DNA from: an uncultured Erythrobacter sp.
GTDB taxonomy: Bacteria; Pseudomonadota; Alphaproteobacteria; Sphingomonadales; Sphingomonadaceae
Assembly (NCBI GenBank): GCA_947258465.1
Contig: CAMYIQ010000282.1
Coordinates: forward strand, 1 to 20,547
Reading direction: 5' to 3'
Length of the DNA: 20,547 bases
Positions 14,441-20,547 of this stretch are shown here, piece by piece. Position 1 is the first letter of the stretch. The number at the start of each line of letters is the position of its first letter. Under the pieces are notes generated by a model, which did not search any database, was not told the DNA's origin, and saw only the letters and a list, made by a program, of their open reading frames with translations. The translations under genes and the position numbers were made by a program.

Positions 14441-15663
14441 AGCCGCTCGGTCCCATTCCCGCCGGTTTCGAGGCGATCGACGGAGAGCTGGCCATTGGCG
14501 ATAGGCCTGTGAGCGAGCTCGTAGCGGCAGCCGGGCGCACGCCGCTATTCGTCTATTCGCGCGAGCGGATCGCGCAGCGCTTTGCCGAATTGCGCGCCGC
14601 CATGCCGGATCGCTTAAAGATCAATTATGCGATCAAGGCCGACAGCTTCTCGCCGCTTCTTGAGTATGTTTCCAACCTCGCCGACGGACTCGACATCGCC
14701 TCGGGGGGAGAATTGGAGATGGTGCGGGCGACCGGGTTCGATCTGTCGCGGGTGAGTTTCGCCGGGCCTGGCAAGCGCGACGAAGAACTCGAGGCCGCTA
14801 TTGCCGCCGGGGTCACACTCAATCTCGAAAGCGAGAACGAGGCAGAACGCGCGCTGGCGATTGCAGAGCGGCTTGGGGAGACCCCGCGATTGGCCATTCG
14901 CGTCAATCCCGATTTCGAGCTCAAGGGGTCGGGCATGAAGATGGGCGGGGGGGCCAAGCCTTTCGGGATCGATGCGGAGCGTGTTCCGGCACTCATCCGA
15001 TCCATCGCTGCCGCCGGTTGCGATTTTCGCGGGCTGCATATCTTCACCGGCAGCCAGGCGCTCTCGGTCGAAGCGGTCATCGACATGCAAGCGAAGGTGC
15101 TCGATTGCGCCGACCGTCTGGCGCGCGAGGCGGGCGTGATCCTGCCCAAGCTCAATATGGGCGGGGGCTTCGGCATTCCCTATTTTCCGGGCGACGAGCC
15201 GCTCGATATCGGAGCGGTGGGCGCCGCACTCGAGGATCGCTTCGAGACCTTGCCCGAAACCCTTTCGGAAGCGGACCTCTTTATCGAACTGGGCCGCTAT
15301 CTCGTTGGCGAGGCGGGAGTTTACCTGACGCGCATCGTCGATCGCAAGGACAGCTACGGCGAGACCTACCTGGTTACCGATGGTGGGCTGCATCATCAGC
15401 TCGCTGCGTCGGGGAATTTCGGAACCGTGGTGCGGCGCAACTATCCCGTTGCCATCGCCAGCCGCTTCGATGCCAAGCCGGACGAGATCGTCAATGTTGT
15501 CGGCTGCCTGTGCACGCCGCTCGACCGGCTCGCCGACAAGGCGCATCTGCCCCGCGCGGCGGTAGGCGACATCGTCGCGGTGTTCTGCGCCGGCGCATAT
15601 GGTGCGAGCGCCTCGCCGAGTGCCTTTTTGGGACAGGGTCCGGCAATCGAAATGCTTGTCTGA
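14437..15663 (+). CDS. PLP-dependent decarboxylase, exosortase A system-associated
   Basis: The 408-residue protein is a fold-type III PLP enzyme related to diaminopimelate/ornithine decarboxylases. The PLP lysine is K67 in INYAIKADS. Other blocks: DIASGGELEMV, RVNPDF followed by KMGGGAKPFGID, GLHIFTGSQ, the phosphate-binding NMGGGFGIPYF, ELGRYLVGEAGVY, CLCTPLDRLAD (C357, C359) matching the family's catalytic-Cys region, and CAGAYGASASPSAFLG with the late Tyr. The family is the one tied to exosortase A loci, and its substrate is not known to me. It is unlikely to be the cell's lysine-pathway LysA, given the close coupling to the ligase. The start overlaps the ligase stop. Confidence 0.93.
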   Translation: MKPLGPIPAGFEAIDGELAIGDRPVSELVAAAGRTPLFVYSRERIAQRFAELRAAMPDRLKINYAIKADSFSPLLEYVSNLADGLDIASGGELEMVRATGFDLSRVSFAGPGKRDEELEAAIAAGVTLNLESENEAERALAIAERLGETPRLAIRVNPDFELKGSGMKMGGGAKPFGIDAERVPALIRSIAAAGCDFRGLHIFTGSQALSVEAVIDMQAKVLDCADRLAREAGVILPKLNMGGGFGIPYFPGDEPLDIGAVGAALEDRFETLPETLSEADLFIELGRYLVGEAGVYLTRIVDRKDSYGETYLVTDGGLHHQLAASGNFGTVVRRNYPVAIASRFDAKPDEIVNVVGCLCTPLDRLADKAHLPRAAVGDIVAVFCAGAYGASASPSAFLGQGPAIEMLV

Positions 15664-15681
15664 ACCGCCCGTGGTAAGACC

Positions 15682-15712
15682 CGCCAAATCCGGGATTTCC
15701 GCGGGTTTGGCG
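15682..15712 (+). terminator. Strong stem-loop after the decarboxylase gene (terminator or attenuator, no U-tract)
   Basis: CGCCAAATCCG (15682-15692) pairs with CGGGTTTGGCG (15702-15712) over 11 pairs with one U-G wobble. The interior GGATTTCC adds two G-C pairs. It begins 19 bases after the decarboxylase stop. No T-run follows, so it is not a classical intrinsic terminator. CGGTATG occurs twice just downstream (15713-15719 and 15725-15731). The rest of the gap (to 15825) shows no convincing promoter. Confidence 0.4.
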
Positions 15713-15825
15713 CGGTATGACTAACGGTATGTTCACCTTTTCCGGGCAATAGTCGTTCCAAACCTCGGGAATAGCGGGCGCATTCCGCGTGCCGCACACC
15801 CCCGACCATGCCAGGGAAACGATCG

Positions 15826-16470
15826 ATGCGCTTCACTCGAACTGCCATGCTTCTCGCCGGAGGCGCCGCTTCCACGCTTGTGCTTGGCGGTTGCGCGAGC
15901 GGGGGCGGTACTGAGCTTCCCCCGGCGACCTTCGTGGCGATGCAGGAAGGCCCGGGCGAGGAATATGTCATCGGCCCGCTCGATGAATTGACGATCCATG
16001 TCTGGCGCAACCCCGAACTGGGCGCGGAAAAGATTCAGGTCCGGCCCGATGGCCGGATCACGATCCCGCTGGTCAAGGATATGCCCGCCGTCGGCAAAAC
16101 GCCGTCGATGCTCGAAGAGGATATCCGCCTCCAGCTCAGCCAGTATATCGAGGATCCGCTGGTTTCGGTCATCGTCAACGAATTTGCCGGCACGTTCAGT
16201 CAGCAAGTCCGTATCGTGGGCGCGACGGCCCAGCCTGCATCGCTGCCATATCGCGCGAACATGACAGTCCTCGACGCGATGATCGCGGTCGGCGGCCTCT
16301 CGGAATTCGCCGCGGGCAACCGCGCCAAGCTCATCCGGTTCGACAAGCAGCTTGGCCGCCAGCGGGAATACGCGCTGCGCCTGACCGACCTGCTGAAACG
16401 CGGTGACAGCAAGGCAAATGTGCTTCTCCAGCCGGGCGATGTTATCATCATCCCGGAAAGCACGTTCTAA
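15826..16470 (+). CDS. Outer-membrane polysaccharide export lipoprotein (Wza/EpsE-like)
   Basis: The 214-residue secreted lipoprotein has an N-terminal hydrophobic segment and a lipobox LGGC with C23. The polysaccharide-export domain follows: EYVIGPLDELTIHVWRNPEL, then VRPDGRITIPLVKDM and EDPLVSVIVNEF. An SLBB-like domain (VRIVGATAQPASLPY, MTVLDAMIAVGGLSEFA) ends in LLQPGDVIIIPES. This is the short form found in exosortase A loci, lacking the long Wza C-terminal helix. It would form the outer-membrane exit channel for the exopolysaccharide, together with the chain-length protein that follows by 15 bases. The start at 15826 is preferred over 15808 because AGGGA lies 8 bases upstream and the charged RFTRT n-region then begins a normal signal peptide. 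Confidence 0.9.
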   Translation: MRFTRTAMLLAGGAASTLVLGGCASGGGTELPPATFVAMQEGPGEEYVIGPLDELTIHVWRNPELGAEKIQVRPDGRITIPLVKDMPAVGKTPSMLEEDIRLQLSQYIEDPLVSVIVNEFAGTFSQQVRIVGATAQPASLPYRANMTVLDAMIAVGGLSEFAAGNRAKLIRFDKQLGRQREYALRLTDLLKRGDSKANVLLQPGDVIIIPESTF

Positions 16471-16485
16471 CGGGATCGCGGGGGC

Positions 16486-18003
16486 ATGCAGGAAGTCTTG
16501 GACGAGATTCGCAGCGCGCTGCATACGGTATGGAACCGGCGCTGGGTTGCGCTTGCCGTGGCCTGGGCCGTTTGCATTCTTGGCTGGCTTGCGGTCGCTT
16601 TCATTCCCAACAGCTACGAAAGCCGCGCGAGGATCTATGTCGAGCTGGAGGACGTGTTGTCCGAACAGCTCGATATTTCGGGCGATGGCAAACAGGCGAT
16701 CACCAAGGTTCGGCAGACGCTGATCAGCGCTGTCAATCTCGAACGCGTGGTGCGCGACACCAAGCTGGGCGACAAGGTGGCGACCGACGCCGAAATGCAA
16801 AGCGCGGTGCAGGACCTGACCGAGACTATCGTAGTGGAGAGCGAGCAGGACAATCTGTTCGAAATTACCGCGACGATCGGCAAATCCAGTTTGAGCGACG
16901 CCGAAAACGCGGCTCTTGCGCGCGATGTGGTTCAGAGCCTGATCGATATCTTCCGCGAATCCAACATCGCCGGCAATCGCGGCGATGTGGCGGATACCAT
17001 CGCCTTCCTCGACGAGCAGTTGGACGAACGCAAACGCGAACTCGAGGCTGACGAGCAGCGCCGCCTTGCCTTCGAAGCGCAGTACCCCGACCTGATCGGC
17101 GGCAGCGGGACCGTGACGGGTCGACTGCAAGGCATGCGGACGGAAATGCGCGGCATCGACGCCGATATCGCCGCAGCGCAGAGCGCCCTGGCCGCGATCA
17201 ACGGCCAGATCGCCAGCACGCCGCGTACGATCATGACAGCCAATAGCGGCGGTGCGCGCGGTGCTCTGATGCAAGCGCAATCCCAACTGGCGGCCATGCG
17301 CGCCCGCGGGCTTACCGACAGCCATCCCGACGTTCAGGCGATCCAACGCCAGATTTCCGCGCTGCGGGATCAGGCGGCAAGCGAGCCGGCCGGTGCCGGA
17401 GGATCGCCTAATCCGGCCTATACATCGCTGCAATCGATCCGTGCGGAGCGCCAGGCCAACGTCCAGGCGCTGCAGGCGCGCAAGGCCGCGCTTCAATCCG
17501 ACATTTCCGCCCTTATCGCAGCCCAGGCCGACGAGCCGGCCGTGGCCGCCGAAGCCAATCGTATCAGCCGCGATTACGAAGTGCTCAAAGACAAGTATGA
17601 CGAGTTGCTGAAAGATCGCGAGGAAATGCGCCTGCGCGGCCAGGTGGAAACCGAACGCAGCGCTTTCCAATTCGAAGTGATCGACCCGCCGACCGCACCG
17701 CGCAATCCGGCGGCACCCAATCGGCCGTTGCTGCTGCTGGGCGTCCTGATCGTCGGGTTCGGTGCCGGGGCAGGGGTGGCATTCGTGATGGGACAGCTCA
17801 ATTCGAGCTTCACCACGGCGGACAAGCTCGAGCGCACACTCGACCTGCCGGTCATCGGAACGATCTCGCGGTCGATGACGCGAGCCACGCGTCAGCACGA
17901 AAAATTGCGTTTGAAGCAGTTTCTCGCGGGAGTCGGGGGGCTGGCGGGGATTTGTTTTCTGTTGCTGGTCGTTGAAATCGTCCAGGTCGGATCGGTGGCC
18001 TGA
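16486..18003 (+). CDS. Polysaccharide chain-length determinant (Wzz-like), exosortase A system-associated
   Basis: The 505-residue inner-membrane co-polymerase sets polysaccharide chain length and bridges to the export channel. A first membrane segment lies at about 20-41 (WVALAVAWAVCILGWLAVAF). A periplasmic Wzz-type domain (IPNSYESRARIYVELEDVLS) follows, then long helical, Gln/Arg/Ala-rich coiled-coil stretches (about 160-395, e.g. QAERQANVQ-like heptads). A Pro-rich motif DPPTAPRNPAAPNRP precedes the second membrane segment (about 415-437). A third hydrophobic segment (about 479-500) follows a cytoplasmic loop, a feature I associate with the exosortase-linked subtype. GGGGG lies 3-7 bases before the ATG. 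The kinase gene begins 8 bases after its stop; a separate kinase next to a Wzz protein is the usual split BY-kinase arrangement. Confidence 0.92.
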   Translation: MQEVLDEIRSALHTVWNRRWVALAVAWAVCILGWLAVAFIPNSYESRARIYVELEDVLSEQLDISGDGKQAITKVRQTLISAVNLERVVRDTKLGDKVATDAEMQSAVQDLTETIVVESEQDNLFEITATIGKSSLSDAENAALARDVVQSLIDIFRESNIAGNRGDVADTIAFLDEQLDERKRELEADEQRRLAFEAQYPDLIGGSGTVTGRLQGMRTEMRGIDADIAAAQSALAAINGQIASTPRTIMTANSGGARGALMQAQSQLAAMRARGLTDSHPDVQAIQRQISALRDQAASEPAGAGGSPNPAYTSLQSIRAERQANVQALQARKAALQSDISALIAAQADEPAVAAEANRISRDYEVLKDKYDELLKDREEMRLRGQVETERSAFQFEVIDPPTAPRNPAAPNRPLLLLGVLIVGFGAGAGVAFVMGQLNSSFTTADKLERTLDLPVIGTISRSMTRATRQHEKLRLKQFLAGVGGLAGICFLLLVVEIVQVGSVA

Positions 18004-18011
18004 GGGGGAAT

Positions 18012-19052
18012 GTGCCAGTGAACAAGCCCAGCAATATCGTTCCGTCCGATAAAGACGATAAGAAGGCCAAGCGTGGGTCGCTCCTCGAACGCGCCAGCGG
18101 CCTGTTCGGATTGGACAAGCTGTCGCCGGCATCGGTTCCGGACAAGCTCGAAGGCGAAAAGGCAAAGAAGTTCGCGCCGAAGCGGCGATCCGCCGTTTCG
18201 GCGACTTCTGGCGAAACGCCGCGGCGCCGCGCATCGGACTGGATCGGCGAGGCCGCATCGGCGGCGCCATCTGCGGACGCGGCGCCTAAAGAGCCTCCCG
18301 AGCCGAAAACGCCGGATGTGACCTTTTCCGGGCCGAAGCGGGAAATCGTTCGGTCGCTCTTGCGCGAACAGGGGCTGATCGATCCCGATGGCGGCGCTTC
18401 GACGCTGCTCGAGGAATTCCGCATCGTGAAGCGGCAGGTGCTGGCATCGGCCAAAACCGAAGCCACGCCCCAGGCTCGCCGTGTGCTGGTCTGCTCCCCC
18501 CATCCGAACGAGGGCAAGACCTTCTGTTCGCTCAATCTCGCCATCGCCCTAGCCGGCGAGCGCGATCTGGAAGTGCTTCTGGTGGATGCCGATTTCGGCA
18601 AGCCGTCGATTATGAGCAAGCTGGGGCTTGGCGCGGGTAAGGGTTTCATGGACGTGATTGCCGATCCGGCCAGCCGGATCGAGGATTTCGTGGTCGGGAC
18701 GGATATTCCGGGCCTGTGGGTTCTTCCGGCGGGTGAGCGCACGGGCCGGGACAGCGAGTATCTCGCCAGCGAGCGGACCTGGACCGTCCTGAACAGCCTC
18801 ACGCGTGGCGCACGCAACCGGATCGTCGTGTTCGATAGCCCACCGGCTTTGGCGGCGACACCGGCCGCGGAACTGGCCAAGCATGTCGGACAGGCTCTGC
18901 TGGTCGCACGGGCCGACATGACGGGCAGAGCGGCGCTGGACGATGCGATCGACCTGCTTTCGGCCTGCCCCGACATCAAGCTGCTGCTCAACGATGTGAC
19001 TTTCAGCCCCAGCGGGCGGAAGTTCGGCAGCTATTACGGATATGGGGAGTAA
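18012..19052 (+). CDS. BY-kinase-like tyrosine autokinase/ATPase, exosortase A system-associated
   Basis: This 346-residue cytoplasmic P-loop protein probably works with the membrane chain-length protein just upstream. The first ~110 residues are charged, Pro/Ala-rich and likely disordered. Then come LLEEFRIVKRQV, Walker A SPHPNEGKT (162-170), Walker A' VLLVDADFGKPS (188-199) and Walker B IVVFDSPP (271-278). The C terminus has a short tyrosine cluster, Y341, Y342 and Y344 (SYYGYGE), the probable autophosphorylation tail. The Walker A departs from the common GxxPGEGKS form. The start is GTG at 18012 or GTG at 18018; GAGGGGG just upstream suits either. Cycling phosphorylation of the Tyr tail would control polymer length, as known for Wzc-type kinases; here that is inference. 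Confidence 0.9.
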   Translation: MPVNKPSNIVPSDKDDKKAKRGSLLERASGLFGLDKLSPASVPDKLEGEKAKKFAPKRRSAVSATSGETPRRRASDWIGEAASAAPSADAAPKEPPEPKTPDVTFSGPKREIVRSLLREQGLIDPDGGASTLLEEFRIVKRQVLASAKTEATPQARRVLVCSPHPNEGKTFCSLNLAIALAGERDLEVLLVDADFGKPSIMSKLGLGAGKGFMDVIADPASRIEDFVVGTDIPGLWVLPAGERTGRDSEYLASERTWTVLNSLTRGARNRIVVFDSPPALAATPAAELAKHVGQALLVARADMTGRAALDDAIDLLSACPDIKLLLNDVTFSPSGRKFGSYYGYGE

Positions 19053-19056
19053 GCCC

Positions 19057-20547
19057 GTGGCCCGCCCTGCACAGTTCCATTATCTGGCCGCAACCGTCCT
19101 GGTGGCAGCGCTGATCCACGCCGCGCCCTCGCACGCGCAATCCTATCAGGGTGCGGTTAGCGACGAGAGCGAGGCCGGAGATACCTCCTTCGCCAGCGAG
19201 CGGACGAGCATCGATCCCTATATCGAGGCGAATTCGATCGCGAGCTGGCAGATCTCGCCGGACAGCGATGTCGTCACCTACACGCAGCTTGCCGCTGGCG
19301 TCGACGCCGCGATCGTCGGGCGCAACAATGGCGGCAGCATCTCGCTGCGCTACGAGCGCAACTTCGCACACCAGTCGGATGGTGCGGATTCGGATACTCT
19401 GACGGGTATCGCGCGGGGGTATGCCTCCATCGTCCCGCGCGTCCTGACGGTCGAGGCCGGGGGGCTGGCCAGCAGCACCCGTGTCGATGCCCAGGGGCGC
19501 TCGGTCATCAATCCCACGGTGGACGACGATTTTTCGACGCAGACCTACTCGGTCTATGCAGGTCCCAATCTGCAAACCCGGGCGGGCGATGTCGATGTCA
19601 GCGCCAATTACCGCATCGGCTATACCCGCGTGGACGGCCCAGATTTCGTCACCGCCGGCGGAAGGCAGGCCGATCTGTTCGACGAAAGCGTGACCCATAG
19701 CGCGACGGTGCGCGCGGGTACGCGGCCCGGACAACCCCTTCCTGTCGGCGTTGGCGTCGGCGCGGGGTACTATCAGGAGGACGTTTCCAACCTCGACCAG
19801 CGCGTGCGTGATGCCTATGTCCGCGGCGATGTGACCGTCCCGATCAGCCCGACTCTGGCAATCGTGGCGGGGGCTGGCGTCGAGGATGTCGAAGTGTCGA
19901 GCCGCGATGCCGTGCGCGACGCGGCAGGCGACCCGGTCATCGGTAGCGACGGTCGTTTCATCACCGACGAATCGAGCCCGCGGATCATCGCCTATGAGGC
20001 CAGCGGGTTGATCTGGGATGTCGGCGTGGTCTGGACCCCCAGCAGCCGGACCCGGCTCGAGGCGCATTTCGGGCATCGCTACGACAGCGAGACTTTCTAC
20101 GGCAATTTCAGCTGGCGACCGAGCAGCCGCAGCAATCTGCAAATCGGCGTTTACGATGGCATTCAGGGCTTCGGCGGACGTCTCAACAACGCGCTGGCGC
20201 AGCTACCGACCGATTTCACCGTCACACGCGACCCCGTGACCGGGGAGATCACCGGCTGCGTAACCACGCTCGAAGGTAGCGGCTGTCTCGACGGTCTGCT
20301 CGGATCGGTGCGATCGTCCGTGTTTCGCGGACGCGGCGTCACCGCCAGCTATTCCCGGCGGATCGGCCGGATGACCGCCGGTATCGGAGCGGGCTACGAC
20401 CGCCGCAAATTCATCGGGGCGCCGGGCACGGTGCTGGCCCTTGCCGACGGTATCGTCGATGAAAGCTACTATGTCACCGCCGGTCTTTCCGGGCCGGTGG
20501 GCCAACGGGGTTCATTCTCGATCAACACCTTCGCCAACTGGTTCGAC
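19057..20547 (+). CDS. Exosortase A-associated outer-membrane beta-barrel protein (runs off the right edge)
   Basis: The frame is open for 497 codons to the window end, so the C terminus is missing. The GTG at 19057 is chosen because GGGGAG lies 7 bases upstream; an ATG at 19042 overlapping the kinase gene is less well placed. The N-terminal ~28 residues are a signal peptide ending SHA-QS. The mature protein alternates hydrophobic and polar residues in many short strands with aromatic ends (SLRYERNFAHQ, SVYAGPNLQTRAG, VGVGAGYYQED, FYGNFSWRPSS), typical of outer-membrane barrels. The family accompanying exosortase A polysaccharide loci is the best match by context and texture. Two Cys nine residues apart (ITGCVTTLEGSGCLD) may form a loop disulfide. 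The role is unknown, perhaps polymer secretion or surface retention. Confidence 0.82.
   Translation, partial: MARPAQFHYLAATVLVAALIHAAPSHAQSYQGAVSDESEAGDTSFASERTSIDPYIEANSIASWQISPDSDVVTYTQLAAGVDAAIVGRNNGGSISLRYERNFAHQSDGADSDTLTGIARGYASIVPRVLTVEAGGLASSTRVDAQGRSVINPTVDDDFSTQTYSVYAGPNLQTRAGDVDVSANYRIGYTRVDGPDFVTAGGRQADLFDESVTHSATVRAGTRPGQPLPVGVGVGAGYYQEDVSNLDQRVRDAYVRGDVTVPISPTLAIVAGAGVEDVEVSSRDAVRDAAGDPVIGSDGRFITDESSPRIIAYEASGLIWDVGVVWTPSSRTRLEAHFGHRYDSETFYGNFSWRPSSRSNLQIGVYDGIQGFGGRLNNALAQLPTDFTVTRDPVTGEITGCVTTLEGSGCLDGLLGSVRSSVFRGRGVTASYSRRIGRMTAGIGAGYDRRKFIGAPGTVLALADGIVDESYYVTAGLSGPVGQRGSFSINTFANWFD

Noticed and set aside
15664..15825. Sigma-54 promoter for the export operon (some exosortase A loci use RpoN with PrsK/PrsR)
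   Set aside because: TGGC at 15708-15711 has no GC at the required 12-base distance. No other TGGCAC-N5-TTGC-like site was found.
15733..18270. Long open frame antisense to the export and chain-length genes
   Set aside because: It spans several well-supported plus-strand genes and their gaps. Its composition is that of a codon-bias shadow.
10131..20547. Exosortase gene or PEP-CTERM tail in the locus
   Set aside because: No multi-spanning membrane protein of that type and no PEP-plus-hydrophobic-plus-Arg C terminus is visible. The link to exosortase A comes only from the accessory families.

Overview
The window reads as chromosomal DNA of a high-GC alphaproteobacterium. The protein flavour and gene order suggest Sphingomonadales, probably of the Erythrobacter/Altererythrobacter type; this is inference from family resemblance, not a search. 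Coding density is very high: no stretch over 300 bases lacks a gene, many genes overlap by 1-8 bases, and GTG/TTG starts are common. I saw no tRNA, rRNA, CRISPR array, insertion sequence or transposase.

Left part (1-10134) is mostly housekeeping. Two minus-strand genes (a probable lytic transglycosylase cut by the window edge, and a degenerate uracil-DNA-glycosylase-like protein) are divergent from electron-transfer-flavoprotein:ubiquinone oxidoreductase. Next comes a small GIY-YIG nuclease gene of clearly lower GC, bracketed by a 26-bp hairpin-forming inverted repeat. It is followed by ispE (isoprenoid precursor synthesis) overlapping an N-formylglutamate amidohydrolase, then ilvD (branched-chain amino acids) with a leader that can hide its ribosome binding site. 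A short lipoprotein, nnr (NAD(P)HX repair) and an RNA m5U methyltransferase form a tightly overlapped run. The methyltransferase is broken by an in-frame TAA.

Right part (10131-20547) is an exosortase A (XrtA/PEP-CTERM)-associated exopolysaccharide locus arranged as two divergent operons. Leftward: a FemAB/GNAT-like transferase, a free-standing acyl carrier protein and two alpha/beta hydrolases. Rightward: an AMP-forming acyl ligase and a PLP-dependent decarboxylase (overlapping), then after a gap with a strong stem-loop, an outer-membrane polysaccharide export lipoprotein, a Wzz-like chain-length determinant, a BY-kinase-like ATPase and the start of an outer-membrane beta-barrel protein. The only gap between the two operons is 26 bases holding two face-to-face Shine-Dalgarno sequences that form a palindrome.

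The export, chain-length and kinase genes make up a recognisable Wzx/Wzy-type polysaccharide secretion set. The ligase, carrier protein, decarboxylase, two hydrolases and transferase together look like a small biosynthetic pathway that makes an acyl or amine building block on a carrier protein and perhaps attaches it to the polysaccharide. Its product is, to my knowledge, not established, and it is the most promising poorly described system here. The exosortase itself and any PEP-CTERM substrate are not in the window.
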